From assembly GCF_005849285.1 (NCBI RefSeq), contig NZ_CP040517.1, positions 43,501-107,500 on the forward strand: a DNA stretch of 64,000 nt, read 5' to 3'. Under the pieces are notes generated by a model that saw only the letters and a list, made by a program, of their open reading frames with translations, was not told the origin of the DNA and did not search any database. The position numbers and the translations under genes are program-made. This document shows positions 26,596-35,496 of the stretch, in pieces. Origin of the DNA: Luteithermobacter gelatinilyticus. GTDB lineage: Bacteria; Pseudomonadota; Alphaproteobacteria; Sphingomonadales; Emcibacteraceae. Every line of letters starts with the position of its first letter. Position 1 is the first letter of the stretch.

Positions 26596-27291
26596 TTATG
26601 CCGGGTGAATCAGGCTTCGGGCCAGGCCAGAAAAGCAGTCAGGGGTTGAGAATCTTTCGAGGGAAACAATTGATTTCAGTTGTGAAATTTTTGTGACAGT
26701 CGCGGCTGTGCGTGCCAGTCCCACGGAATTTTCCGCCGACTCGGACAGAATCAACCGCCCCACAGGGCGCTGGTGATGGTTCAGAACACTGAGTGCCGTC
26801 AGAATGTGACTGAGGCTGCCGAGATAGGTTCCGGCCACCAGAAGGATTTCCGCGTCCAGTGCCAGGATCCAGTCCAGCACGGTATGGCGGTCATCCAGGG
26901 GCACCATCAGGCCACCCACGCCTTCAATGATCAGGATATCTTCGGCCTGTTGTTGCCGGGCGCGGCAAAAGTCCACAAGTGTGTCGAAGTCAATGCGGCG
27001 GCTTTCTTCCTCGGCCGCCATATCGGGCGACAGCGGGGCCGCAAAGCGCCAGGGGGAGATGGCGTCGATGGTGTCCGGTGTTAGCGGCTGTTCCAGCGCC
27101 CGGAGGATCTGTCCGGTGTCGCTGTTGTCAGGCTGTTCCGGCGAAAAACCGCTGATGACCGGTTTGAGGGCCTGCACGTCCCGGCCCAGTTCCCGGAACG
27201 CCCGGATCAGCCCGCAGGTTACATAGGTCTTGCCCAGCTCCGTACCGGTGGCGGTAACGAAAAGGGTTTTTTTTGCCGGTGCCGGCGTCAT
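26596..27291 (-). CDS. bioD: Dethiobiotin synthetase
   Basis: ATP-dependent enzyme that closes the ureido ring of dethiobiotin from 7,8-diaminononanoate and CO2. The P-loop is TATGTELGKTYVTCGL at residues 12-27. EGVGGLMVPL and the TYLGSLSHILTAL region complete the active site. The ATG at 27291 overlaps the bioF stop in ATGA. The open frame upstream to 27576 lies inside bioF and is not used. The length of 231 residues is typical. bioF and bioD form one unit divergent from bioB-bioA. Confidence 0.92.
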   Translation of the reverse strand: MTPAPAKKTLFVTATGTELGKTYVTCGLIRAFRELGRDVQALKPVISGFSPEQPDNSDTGQILRALEQPLTPDTIDAISPWRFAAPLSPDMAAEEESRRIDFDTLVDFCRARQQQAEDILIIEGVGGLMVPLDDRHTVLDWILALDAEILLVAGTYLGSLSHILTALSVLNHHQRPVGRLILSESAENSVGLARTAATVTKISQLKSIVSLERFSTPDCFSGLARSLIHPA

Positions 27292-28469
27292 GCCCGTGTC
27301 TCCAGATCCAGGCCCAGGCCGCGGATGGCTTCGGCCAGCCGCAGCACATCCTCGTCCCGGTGCGCAGCGCTGAAGGTGAGCCTGAGGCGCGCCGTCCCGT
27401 CCGGTACGGTGGGCGGACGAATGCCGGTCACCAGAAATCCCTGGTCTTCCAGCCGGGCGGCATAATTCATGGTTTTTTCCGTGTCTCCCACAATCAGCGG
27501 CACAATGGGGCTTTGCGGCGCGGGAAGCCCGAGCGCGGCGGTAAACAGCCGGGCTTTTTGCATTGGCCGGGCGCAATAATCGGGATCCGTTTCAATAATC
27601 TCCAGCGCCTTGAGCGCGGCGGCGATGCTGGCCGGTGGGGAGGCGGTGGTGTAGATCAGACTGCGGGCCCGGGTTTTGATGAAATCAATAACCGTGCGGC
27701 TGGCGCACAGATAGCCGCCGAAGCTGCCGATCGCCTTGGACAATGTGCCCATCTGCAACGGGATGTGTGGGCGCGGACTGAAACAGGTGGCGCTGCCGCG
27801 TCGGATGCCGTCTTCATCGGGGCCGACCACGCCAATGCCGTGGGCATCATCGGTCATCAGCCAGCAGTCATGATCACGGGCCAGGGCGGCAAGACCCGGC
27901 AGTGGGGCAAGATCGCCATCCATGCTGAACACCCCGTCGGTTAGAATCATGGCCCGAGGATAGGCCCCGCGCAAACTGTGCAGCAGTTCCTCCAGATGGT
28001 CGAGATCATTATGGCGAAACAGGATCAGTTCGGCCCGGCTCAGGCGGCTGCCGGCCAGAAGGGAGTTATGGATGAGTGCATCGGCGAAAATCACGTCGCC
28101 TTCGCCGACCAGACAGGGAATAATGCCGATATTGGCCATATATCCGGAACTGAACACACAGGCGGCCTCTGTCCCCTTGAAACGGGCGAGGCAGGTTTCC
28201 AGTTCTTCGATCAGCGGATGATTGCCGGTGATCAGGCGGGAGGCGCCGGACCCGGCGCCATAGCCGTCGATGGCGTCCTTGGCGGCTTGGCGGATGGCTG
28301 GATGCTGGGTGAAGTTGAGATAATCGTTGCAGCAGAAGGAAATCAGCTCGCGCCCATTGCGTTGTGCCAGACCCCGGCTGGACCGGTGCGTGGTTTTGAG
28401 GCGCCGGCGCAGGCCGCGGGCCTCCAGTTTTTTCAGTTTTTCGGCCGCAAATTTATCAAGGGAATCCAT
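27288..28469 (-). CDS. bioF: 8-amino-7-oxononanoate synthase
   Basis: PLP-dependent alpha-oxoamine synthase joining alanine and pimeloyl-thioester in biotin synthesis. Visible features are FCCNDYLNFTQHPAI, GYGAGSGASRLITGNH, DDAHGIGVVG, and the PLP lysine in GTLSKAIGSFGGYL. The ATG at 28469 (MDSLDKFA) is chosen; the frame continues to a TTG at 28529 that would lie in the promoter region shared with bioB. The ribosome site is weak. The last four bases overlap bioD. Confidence 0.92.
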   Translation of the reverse strand: MDSLDKFAAEKLKKLEARGLRRRLKTTHRSSRGLAQRNGRELISFCCNDYLNFTQHPAIRQAAKDAIDGYGAGSGASRLITGNHPLIEELETCLARFKGTEAACVFSSGYMANIGIIPCLVGEGDVIFADALIHNSLLAGSRLSRAELILFRHNDLDHLEELLHSLRGAYPRAMILTDGVFSMDGDLAPLPGLAALARDHDCWLMTDDAHGIGVVGPDEDGIRRGSATCFSPRPHIPLQMGTLSKAIGSFGGYLCASRTVIDFIKTRARSLIYTTASPPASIAAALKALEIIETDPDYCARPMQKARLFTAALGLPAPQSPIVPLIVGDTEKTMNYAARLEDQGFLVTGIRPPTVPDGTARLRLTFSAAHRDEDVLRLAEAIRGLGLDLETRA

Positions 28470-28563
28470 GGTGCCCGGGTCCAGTCTATTTACTTTACCA
28501 TATGTGGCGCGTATCGTGACTATAGTCAATGTTACCGGCGAGTAAAGTTTTTATGTTATAAAC

Positions 28564-28592
28564 TTGACATTTCTGCGCTGTTCGGGGAATGT
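28564..28592 (+). promoter_or_regulatory. Candidate promoter of bioBA
   Basis: TTGACA at 28564-28569, a 17-base spacer and GAATGT at 28587-28592. The -35 box is consensus, the -10 weak. The 160-base bioF-bioB gap also holds the inverted pair ACTTTAC / GTAAAGT, 40-odd bases apart. No clear BirA or BioR box was found. Confidence 0.4.
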
Positions 28593-28628
28593 GCAGCCTT
28601 GTTGAACTCAAGAAAAAGCGGGTGATAT

Positions 28629-29660
28629 ATGTCAGTATCAGGTGTGCAGGAAATCGGGGATCAGACCGTCTCTCTGGAGGACGCTTATGCGGACGGGTTT
28701 CGTCACAACTGGACCCGGCGGGAAATTCTGGAACTTTTCAATATGCCGCTGATGGATCTTTTGTATCAGGCGCAGACGGTGCACCGGGAACATTTTGATC
28801 CCAATCGGGTGCAACTCAGCCAGTTGTGCAGCATCAAGACCGGCGGCTGTCCGGAAGACTGCAAATACTGCCCGCAATCGGCGCGCTATCAGACGGAAGT
28901 GGATGCCAGCAAGCTTATGGCCGTAGAGGATGTGATTGCGCAGGCCAGAAAAGCGAAAGAGGCCGGCGCCACCCGCTATTGCATGGGCGCGGCCTGGCGC
29001 AGCCCCAAGGGGCGGGATATGGATACGGTCTGTGCGATGATCCAGGGGGTCAAGGATCTGGGCATGGAAACCTGTGTGACGCTCGGCATGCTGGATCAGG
29101 AGCAGGTGCAAAAACTCAAACAGGCGGGGCTGGATTATTACAACCACAATGTGGACAGTTCACCGGAATATTACAAGGAAATCATCACCACCCGCAGCTA
29201 TGAAGACCGGCTGGAAACCCTGGCCCGGGTGCGTGAGGCTGGCATTAATGTATGCAGCGGCGGCATCGTCGGCATGGGCGAAAGCCTGGAAGACCGGGCG
29301 GGCATGTTGCAGACTCTCGCCAATCTGCCGGAACATCCGGGCAGCGTGCCCATTAACATGCTGGTGCAGGTGGAAGGCACGCCGATGTTTGGCAAGGACG
29401 CGCTGGACCCGTTTGATTTTATCCGCACCATTGCGGTGGCGCGGATTCTGATGCCGGCGTCTTATGTACGTCTCAGCGCCGGTCGGGAAAACATGAGTGA
29501 CGAAATGCAGGCCCTGTGTTTCTTTGCCGGCGCCAACAGCATCTTCTATGGGGAAAAGCTGCTGACCACCCCCAATCCGGTCCAGAACGAGGATATGGCG
29601 CTGTTTAAACGGCTGGGGCTGGCCCCGGAAGGAAATAATGCACAAAAACAGGACTCCTGA
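28629..29660 (+). CDS. bioB: Biotin synthase
   Basis: Radical-SAM enzyme that inserts sulfur into dethiobiotin. The [4Fe-4S] triad is [14 protein letters not shown] at about residues 75-88. The remaining conserved blocks ([36 protein letters not shown]) include the [2Fe-2S] ligands and SAM contacts. The length of 343 residues is standard. A candidate promoter lies 40 bases upstream. The bioA start lies 23 bases inside its end. Confidence 0.95.
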   Translation: MSVSGVQEIGDQTVSLEDAYADGFRHNWTRREILELFNMPLMDLLYQAQTVHREHFDPNRVQLSQLCSIKTGGCPEDCKYCPQSARYQTEVDASKLMAVEDVIAQARKAKEAGATRYCMGAAWRSPKGRDMDTVCAMIQGVKDLGMETCVTLGMLDQEQVQKLKQAGLDYYNHNVDSSPEYYKEIITTRSYEDRLETLARVREAGINVCSGGIVGMGESLEDRAGMLQTLANLPEHPGSVPINMLVQVEGTPMFGKDALDPFDFIRTIAVARILMPASYVRLSAGRENMSDEMQALCFFAGANSIFYGEKLLTTPNPVQNEDMALFKRLGLAPEGNNAQKQDS

Positions 29661-30963
29661 ACTACATTCGGGCGGACCCGAACGGCTGTCCGGCGGGGAG
29701 ATCCCGGACTGGTACAGTGAAGGCGTACCGCATGTCTGGCTGCCCTATACCCAGATGCAGACAACCCCCGATCCGTTGCCGGTGGTGGGCGCTGACGGGG
29801 TGAGACTGGAACTTGCCGATGGGCGGCGGCTGATTGACGGCATTGCCAGCTGGTGGACCGCCTGCCATGGTTACAACCACCCGCGACTGAAGGAAAAAAT
29901 GAAAGCCCAGATTGACCGGTTGAGCCATGTGATGCTGGGCGGTCTGGTGCATGAGGAAGCCGCCCGGCTCGCCAAACGGCTGGCGGATCTGTTGCCCGGC
30001 GATCTGAACCATGTGTTTTTTTCCGAATCCGGTTCCGTCTCTGTGGAAATTGCGCTGAAAATGGCGGTGCAATTCTGGCTCAATCAGGGGGTGACGGGGC
30101 GCACCCGTTTTGTGGGATTCAAGGCGGGTTATCACGGCGATACCTCGGCCACCATGGCGGTGGGCGACAGCGACGGCGGCATGCATAAGGCTTTTGGGGA
30201 TTATCTGCAACAACAGCATATCGTCAAGCTCCCCGAAAACCCGACCGAACTTGAGGCGTTTTCGGTCTTTCTGAAAGACCATCGAGACGGTATCGCCGGG
30301 GTGATCATGGAACCCCTGATTCAGGGGGCGGGCGGGATGAAATTTCACGGCCCGGAAATCCTCAGGGGCATTCATGAGGCCTGCCGGGAGGCCGATGTGC
30401 TGCTGATCCTGGATGAAATTTTTACCGGATTCGGGCGCACGGGTACCATGTTTGCCTGCGAACAGGCGGGGGTGGTCCCGGATATCATCTGTCTCGGCAA
30501 GGCCCTCACCGCCGGGATGGTGGCGATGGCGGCCACTGTAGCGGGCGAGCGGGTATATGGGGCGTTCCTGTCGGAGGAGGCGGACAAGGCGTTTATGCAC
30601 GGCCCCACCTATATGGCCAATCCACTGGCCTGTGCGGCGGCCAATGCCTCGCTGGATATTTTCGAGGAAGAGGATGTGTTGGGCCAGGTGAAAAAAATCG
30701 AAGGCCATCTGACCCAGAGTCTTGCCCAGTTTCTCGACCGGCCTGATGTGGTGGATGTGCGGGTCAAGGGCGCGGTCGGCGTGATTCAGATGAAAAAAAT
30801 CACCGATCCCGTGGCGATGCGTCAGGAATTTGTCAAGGAAGGGGTCTGGATCCGGCCGCTGGGCGATGTGATCTATCTTACCCCTGCCTTTACCATGCAG
30901 CCCCGCGACATTGCCAGCCTGACCGAAGCGATAGACACCGTACTGCAGAGAATGCAGGGGTAG
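29638..30963 (+). CDS. bioA: Adenosylmethionine-8-amino-7-oxononanoate aminotransferase
   Basis: PLP aminotransferase giving 7,8-diaminononanoate with SAM as amino donor. It shows VWLPYTQM near the start, [43 protein letters not shown] with the cofactor aspartate, the PLP lysine in [10 protein letters not shown], and [15 protein letters not shown]. The first codons overlap the end of bioB, so translation is coupled. AAGGAAAT six bases upstream serves as ribosome site. The window therefore holds bioB, A, F and D but no pimeloyl-forming gene. Confidence 0.95.
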   Translation: MHKNRTPELHSGGPERLSGGEIPDWYSEGVPHVWLPYTQMQTTPDPLPVVGADGVRLELADGRRLIDGIASWWTACHGYNHPRLKEKMKAQIDRLSHVMLGGLVHEEAARLAKRLADLLPGDLNHVFFSESGSVSVEIALKMAVQFWLNQGVTGRTRFVGFKAGYHGDTSATMAVGDSDGGMHKAFGDYLQQQHIVKLPENPTELEAFSVFLKDHRDGIAGVIMEPLIQGAGGMKFHGPEILRGIHEACREADVLLILDEIFTGFGRTGTMFACEQAGVVPDIICLGKALTAGMVAMAATVAGERVYGAFLSEEADKAFMHGPTYMANPLACAAANASLDIFEEEDVLGQVKKIEGHLTQSLAQFLDRPDVVDVRVKGAVGVIQMKKITDPVAMRQEFVKEGVWIRPLGDVIYLTPAFTMQPRDIASLTEAIDTVLQRMQG

Positions 30964-31015
30964 AAGGGGGCGAGCGGCAAGCTGCTGCACCCCCTATCCC
31001 CTTATGCTGTCATTT

Positions 31016-33295
31016 TCAGAAATCAACCTGATAACGCAGGGTGAAAGAACGGCCCCGTCCGGCGAAATAATAATCGTTATTGGTGGTCCCGGTCTGAGCG
31101 TAATAGGTGATATAGAATTCATTCAGCAGATTCCGGGCTGACAGCATAACCTTGTTGGTTTCATTTATATGCCAGGTCAGAATGGCGTCGATAAGGGTAT
31201 AGCCGGTAAAATCCATATCGGGACTTCCGCCATCAAATTTCCGGTCAAAAAAGTGGGAGGTCTGCAGCCGGCCATTGAGGGCGCCTTGAGATCCCTCATA
31301 AAGCGGTCCTTCGATAAAGGCGTTAAGGCGGTCGGGGCTGATATTGCGTCCGCTCAGATCTGTATCCGTGAGCGCATCCCCGTCACTGTCGAAACGCCCC
31401 CGCAACGCCGCGAAATTCAGGCCCAGAACATATTCCCCGGGCAATCGGAAATTGGCGGAAGCTTCAACCCCCTGGATCTCGGTTTTTTCCCGGCGCACAA
31501 AACCTACCCCGTCAATCACCTGGATGCGGGATCCCAGATCTGATCCCGACCAGAAATAACTGGCCGACAGATTGAAGGCCTCACCGGCATAGGTCACCCC
31601 TAACTCCCAGTTGTCCGCGACGATTGGCTGCAGGTCGATCAAAGTCTCAACCGACTGGTTTGGCAGGCTGACAGAGCGCAGAACCAGCCCTGCATCCGGC
31701 ATGGAGAATCCTTGGGAAAAGGAGGCAAACAGACTTAATCCTTCGGACGGGGTCACGACAATTCCCGCATTTGTCAGGGCCTTGTCGAAACTGGGCGCGC
31801 CGCCTGTGACCATATGCGCGCCGTAAAAGGCCAGGGTCGTAAAATCCTGGACGTCCAGAGTCACATTTTCATAACGCAGGCCTCCTGAGAAGCGCAGCTT
31901 ATCGTCCAGCAGCCGCTGTTCCAGTTGTACAAACGGGGCAATCTCTTCGAACGTCATTTCCGGCACCCAAATGCGGTCTGTCAGGGCCAGATCCTGATAG
32001 GTCTTGTCGCGCAGATAATCGCCACCGAGGGCAAGTTGCAGACCGGGAATGAAGATGTCGTCCCGCACATAGGTGACTTTCAGGCCATGTTTGGTGGAAT
32101 GCAGGGCAGACTGGTCGAATAGAGTGCCGAGTGGGGCAATGGCGGCGTCCTGAAATGTGGGGGTGATGATTCCGCCGTAAAGTGCATCAAAATTGTAATA
32201 ATATCCCTGAACTGTCAATAGGCCAGACCCCAGGTCCTCATGGGTATAGGTGAGCGCCACATTGCGTGCTTCATTATGTGGCGCTTCGCCAGGCTCTTCG
32301 CCCCGGATCGAGGTGACGGGGATGCCGTTGTCCCGGTCACCCGTCACCCGGACATAATTTCCATGTCCGTTCAGATCGAACAGGTTGGCCATCACTTCCA
32401 CGCGCTGGCCCGGCGCGACATCCACCCCCAGTTTGGAAAACAGGCTGAAGCTCCGGGAATCCTGGGTATCGCCTTGCAGAGTGACGCCCAAGGGCTGGCC
32501 CGTACCATCATAATAAAGCCCCCTCTCCTGATATACAGCGCCGAACACCATGTCAAAAGCGCCCCATTTTTTGGCCACCCGACCCGTCGTCTTATAGCCG
32601 AAACTGTCATCCTGAAAATCGTCAGTTTCTGCCTGTACGGTAACCCGTCCCGACCACGAGCCGTCCTCGGCGGGATGCATGGTCACATAATTGATCACGC
32701 CGCCAGTGGCCCCCACCCCCTGAATGGCATTGGCGCCATAGACCACTTCGATCCGTTCGATAAAATCCGGATCAATGGTCATGGCGCTGCGCTTGCCGTC
32801 ACGCAACGGTGTGGATTGGGGAATGCCATCAACCAGATAAAGCGGGGTCCGTCCGCGCAGGGATTCGCCGAGACTGCTCATCTTTTGTGGCCCGCCGGTA
32901 TAGCTGGGAATCACGAAGCCGAGTCCCTCCTGCATGCTGGGCGAGAGGATCAGTTGCTCTTCCACCGTGGTCCGGTCCAGGATCCGGACCGTGTTGGGAA
33001 TGGCGGTGATGGGCCGTGGCGTTCGCAGGGCCGTGACGACGATCTCCTCCAGCTTTGTTCCGCGGCCTTCCGCAGCATCAGCCGCCCCCTTCGCTGCCGC
33101 TGACACCGCGCCTTCTGGCGTCATTAGGGCCATGGCCAACCCTAGGGCCGTGTAAAAGACTGTTCCCGGAAGCCATCCGGCCCCCGTTTTAACTTTCGCC
33201 CCATAGACCAATCCCGCCGGAGGGGTCTTTGTACCCGGACCGGATTGCAATGCTATGACGGCGGAGAATATTTTTGCCTTTTCTGCGGGATACAT
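31016..33295 (-). CDS. TonB-dependent outer-membrane receptor
   Basis: Outer-membrane active transporter with an N-terminal plug and a 22-strand barrel ending in the aromatic RYQVDF. The TonB box EEIVVTALRTP starts the plug near residue 85. The plug continues LRGRTPLYLVDGIPQ, then IERIEVVYGANAIQGVGATG. The ATG at 33295 has GGAGG seven bases upstream, so the GTG-started longer reading at 33316 is rejected. The leader is long and a signal peptide sits around residues 45-65 (PGTVFYTALGLAMALM), which is unusual. The ligand is unknown; iron chelates or B12-type compounds are usual for the family. Confidence 0.88.
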   Translation of the reverse strand: MYPAEKAKIFSAVIALQSGPGTKTPPAGLVYGAKVKTGAGWLPGTVFYTALGLAMALMTPEGAVSAAAKGAADAAEGRGTKLEEIVVTALRTPRPITAIPNTVRILDRTTVEEQLILSPSMQEGLGFVIPSYTGGPQKMSSLGESLRGRTPLYLVDGIPQSTPLRDGKRSAMTIDPDFIERIEVVYGANAIQGVGATGGVINYVTMHPAEDGSWSGRVTVQAETDDFQDDSFGYKTTGRVAKKWGAFDMVFGAVYQERGLYYDGTGQPLGVTLQGDTQDSRSFSLFSKLGVDVAPGQRVEVMANLFDLNGHGNYVRVTGDRDNGIPVTSIRGEEPGEAPHNEARNVALTYTHEDLGSGLLTVQGYYYNFDALYGGIITPTFQDAAIAPLGTLFDQSALHSTKHGLKVTYVRDDIFIPGLQLALGGDYLRDKTYQDLALTDRIWVPEMTFEEIAPFVQLEQRLLDDKLRFSGGLRYENVTLDVQDFTTLAFYGAHMVTGGAPSFDKALTNAGIVVTPSEGLSLFASFSQGFSMPDAGLVLRSVSLPNQSVETLIDLQPIVADNWELGVTYAGEAFNLSASYFWSGSDLGSRIQVIDGVGFVRREKTEIQGVEASANFRLPGEYVLGLNFAALRGRFDSDGDALTDTDLSGRNISPDRLNAFIEGPLYEGSQGALNGRLQTSHFFDRKFDGGSPDMDFTGYTLIDAILTWHINETNKVMLSARNLLNEFYITYYAQTGTTNNDYYFAGRGRSFTLRYQVDF

Positions 33296-33578
33296 ACACT
33301 TTCCTCCTTTTTCCACGCATAACTGTATGACTCAAGATGACGTAAGGCCTCCCGGGGGAGGCGTCATATACATGTTAATAATAATCAGTAGCGTTTTATA
33401 GGAGGTAGGGTTTATATTTGCAAGTAATTCTTAAAATTAATAATGTAGTGCTTGGATAGAAGAGAGTTACCTAGAGGGAATTGTGCATAGGTTGGCTCCA
33501 TTCACTTTAATGGTGAGGCCCCTATAAATCACCGGTTTAATCTATGGAAAGTTCTGGCTGTTATTGATGGAGGAGACT
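33296..33578. other. Intergenic region upstream of the TonB receptor and IS
   Basis: AT-rich and non-coding. It contains TTAATAATAATCAG-like sequence in front of the receptor gene and the decayed palindromic repeat at 33472-33509. No gene is supported. Confidence 0.5.
33472..33509. repeat. Shortened copy of the 44-bp palindrome
   Basis: TAGAGGGAATTGTGCATAGG opens the copy and CATTCACTTTA ends it. The right arm has lost several bases. Orientation is the same as at 47725-47768. Confidence 0.75.
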
Positions 33579-33657
33579 TAGGTTCAATCGACATTCATGC
33601 TTCACAAGATGTGTTTTATGTGATTCATAGGGTTTCACCTTTAATGTTGGAGCCCTT

Positions 33658-34032
33658 TTGATGTCGAAGCGCTATGAACTGACGACCACACAATGGAACC
33701 GGATCGCGCCGCTCTTGCCTGGCAAGGCGGGTGATCCCGGCCGTACCGCGGTCGATAACCGGCAATTTGTCAACGGGGTGCTGTGGGTGCTGCGCTCGGG
33801 GGCCCACTGGCACGATCTGCCGCCCCGCTACGGCAAGTGGAAAACTGTCCACAAGCGCTTCACGCGCTGGGCGAAGCGCGGGGTCTGGGACCGGATTTTC
33901 AATGACCTGGTGGAGGATCCCGACAATGATTATGTGATGCTGGATGCCACACTGGTCCGCGCCCATCAGCAGGCAGCGACCGGAAAAGGGGGGACCAAAA
34001 TCAGGCTCTGGGGCGTTCCCGAGGAGGACTGA
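33658..34032 (+). CDS. IS5-family transposase, OrfA (copy A)
   Basis: N-terminal part of an IS5-type DDE transposase. It has the DUF4096-like start ELTTTQWNRIAPLLPGKAGD, then FVNGVLWVLRSGAHWHDLPP and VMLDATLVRAH, which carries the first catalytic aspartate. It ends in the zero frame at 34032. A -1 slip on the six G residues at 33988-33993 would continue as GDQNQALGRSRGGLTTKVH into OrfB, giving the complete enzyme. Confidence 0.88.
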   Translation: MMSKRYELTTTQWNRIAPLLPGKAGDPGRTAVDNRQFVNGVLWVLRSGAHWHDLPPRYGKWKTVHKRFTRWAKRGVWDRIFNDLVEDPDNDYVMLDATLVRAHQQAATGKGGTKIRLWGVPEED

Positions 34033-34046
34033 CCACCAAAGTTCAT

Positions 34047-34415
34047 ATGGCGAGCGATGCCCTTGGGCGCCCCCTCCGGTTCATCCTGACACCGGGACAG
34101 CGGGGCGACATCACACAGGCTCCCGCCTTGCTTGACGGGTTGAGCGCCAGCCATGTACTGGCCGATAAAGCCTATGACAGCAATGCCCTGCGCCAGATCA
34201 TCAGGGATATGGGGGCAGAGGCGGTGATCCCGTCAAACCGGACCAGAAAAATCGAGATCCCCTACGATAAAACCATCTATAAGGCGCGAAACGCCATCGA
34301 GCGAGCCTTCAACAAACTCAAACATTTCCGCCGCTTCGCAACCCGATATGATCGAAAAGCCTGCAACTTCCTCGCCTTCACCCTCCTCGCCGCATCAATC
34401 ATATGGATGCGATGA
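34047..34415 (+). CDS. IS5-family transposase, OrfB (copy A)
   Basis: C-terminal catalytic half. HVLADKAYDSNALRQII gives the second aspartate. RNAIERAFNKLKHFRRFATRYD carries the glutamate. It is read in the -1 frame relative to OrfA and is probably made only as the OrfAB fusion, although an ATG exists at 34047. The stop lies inside the right inverted repeat. Confidence 0.85.
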   Translation: MASDALGRPLRFILTPGQRGDITQAPALLDGLSASHVLADKAYDSNALRQIIRDMGAEAVIPSNRTRKIEIPYDKTIYKARNAIERAFNKLKHFRRFATRYDRKACNFLAFTLLAASIIWMR

Positions 34416-34444
34416 ATGTCGATTCGGCCTAGGCTCAGGACTCA

Positions 34445-34738
34445 TTAAATCCACCATATAACGATGGCGGCGATTTTGATGGCGGCTATAAATGTGTGGG
34501 AACAGCGGTCATATCGCGTTGCGATACGGCGCCAGTCCTTGAGTTTGCCGAACATATTCTCGACCTTGTGTCGCAGACGGTACAGGGCTTTGTCATAGGC
34601 GATCTGCTGGCGTCTGTTGCGCTTTGGTGGGATGCAGGGGCTGATCCCGCGCTTGATGAGGTCCTCCCTGAACCAGTTGGCGTCATAGCCCTTGTCGGCC
34701 AGCAAGTCCCGTGACGGCGGCAGGTGCGGCGCGAGCAT
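34445..34738 (-). CDS. IS5-family transposase, OrfB (copy B)
   Basis: C-terminal half of the second IS5-type transposase. DLLADKGYDANWFREDLI gives the second aspartate. RHKVENMFGKLKDWRRIATR carries the glutamate. The frame continues upstream of the ATG to join OrfA through a -1 shift, reading GDISRDIGRPKGELNSKLHA across the junction. Confidence 0.85.
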   Translation of the reverse strand: MLAPHLPPSRDLLADKGYDANWFREDLIKRGISPCIPPKRNRRQQIAYDKALYRLRHKVENMFGKLKDWRRIATRYDRCSHTFIAAIKIAAIVIWWI

Positions 34739-34830
34739 GGCCGCGCCCTTGAAATCGCTGGCATTGCCCGACGTCAGGCACAGGAGGCGCGGCCTGCCTT
34801 CACCGTCACAAACCGCATGAAGCTTCGAGT

Positions 34831-35196
34831 TCAGTTCGCCTTTCGGGCGGCCAATGTCGCGGGAAATATCCCCTTTTTTGCCAGACTGGCGGCCGTCCGG
34901 TGTGCTTTCAGGTGTGTGGCATCTATCTGGAGCTGGTCCGGGACATCCCGAGACGCCAACTCCGTGAATATCCTGTCGAACACTCCCCTCTCGCTCCAGC
35001 GCTTGAAGCGATTATACAAAGTCTTGTGAGGGCCATACTCTCTCGGCGCATCACGCCACTGAAGCCCCCGCTTCAGCACATGGATAATCCCGCTGATGAC
35101 CCACCGGTCATCACCCCGTGGCACACCATGCGCCAGCGGGAAAAAGGGTTGGATGCGCGCCAGTTGGTCGTCGGTAAGATAATACAAATCAGTCAT
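34831..35196 (-). CDS. IS5-family transposase, OrfA (copy B)
   Basis: N-terminal half (MTDLYYLTDDQLARIQPFFP, then WRDAPREYGPHKTLYNRF and LQIDATHLKAHRTAAS). The ATG at 35196 has AGGAG eight bases upstream. The complement of 34873-34879 is A-AAA-AAG in the zero frame, a textbook -1 slippery heptamer, so an OrfAB fusion is expected. Confidence 0.88.
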   Translation of the reverse strand: MTDLYYLTDDQLARIQPFFPLAHGVPRGDDRWVISGIIHVLKRGLQWRDAPREYGPHKTLYNRFKRWSERGVFDRIFTELASRDVPDQLQIDATHLKAHRTAASLAKKGIFPATLAARKAN

Positions 35197-35446
35197 GGTG
35201 GAAGCTCCTGCCACAACGTTAAATCATAATTCCCAAAAATACACCATACCTAAATTAATAGGTCCTGAGCCTAGGATGCAGTGCGACGGAATCTTATTGC
35301 AAACCCAGGCGGAGGAGTATCTGGTGTAATCTGGTTCATGTGCCGGGCTCTCGTTCACATGAAGGCGCTCGTTTTTCATAAACTGAGTTTTATAGAAAAA
35401 TGGGATCAAAAAAGTGGCGTTCAGGCCATGAGGTGGTTGCATAATA

Positions 35447-35465
35447 AATAATAGTAATTATTATT
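35447..35465. promoter_or_regulatory. Fur-box-like palindrome
   Basis: AATAATA, five bases, TATTATT: a 19-bp palindrome, the size and composition of Fur boxes. It lies 31 bases before the iron-permease start in an AT-rich stretch likely to hold the promoter. Iron repression is inferred. Confidence 0.6.
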
Positions 35466-35496
35466 ATATATAATATGAACCCTGTCTGAATAAAGA

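Larger units (their letters stand above)
33579..34431 (+). mobile_element. IS5-family insertion sequence (copy A)
   Basis: Terminal inverted repeats share AATCGACATTCAT, at 33586-33598 and inverted at 34412-34424, with further partial matches outward to TTAGG/CCTAGG. It encodes a two-frame IS5-type transposase. Copy B is inserted at the CTAG that forms its right edge. Confidence 0.75.
34433..35270 (-). mobile_element. IS5-family insertion sequence (copy B)
   Basis: Inverted repeats GCTCAGGAC...GTCCTGAGC bound 838 bases and are flanked on both sides by CTAG (34429-34432 and 35271-35274), a 4-bp target duplication. The element differs from copy A in sequence and orientation. Confidence 0.85.

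Noticed and set aside
28490..28565. BirA or BioR operator between bioF and bioB
   Set aside because: TTATGTTATAA resembles the BioR box TTATCTATAA but has an extra base, and no BirA-type dyad is present.
29662..30990. 442-residue minus-strand frame opposite bioA
   Set aside because: bioA on the plus strand has all catalytic motifs; the antisense frame has a His/Pro-rich composition typical of shadows.
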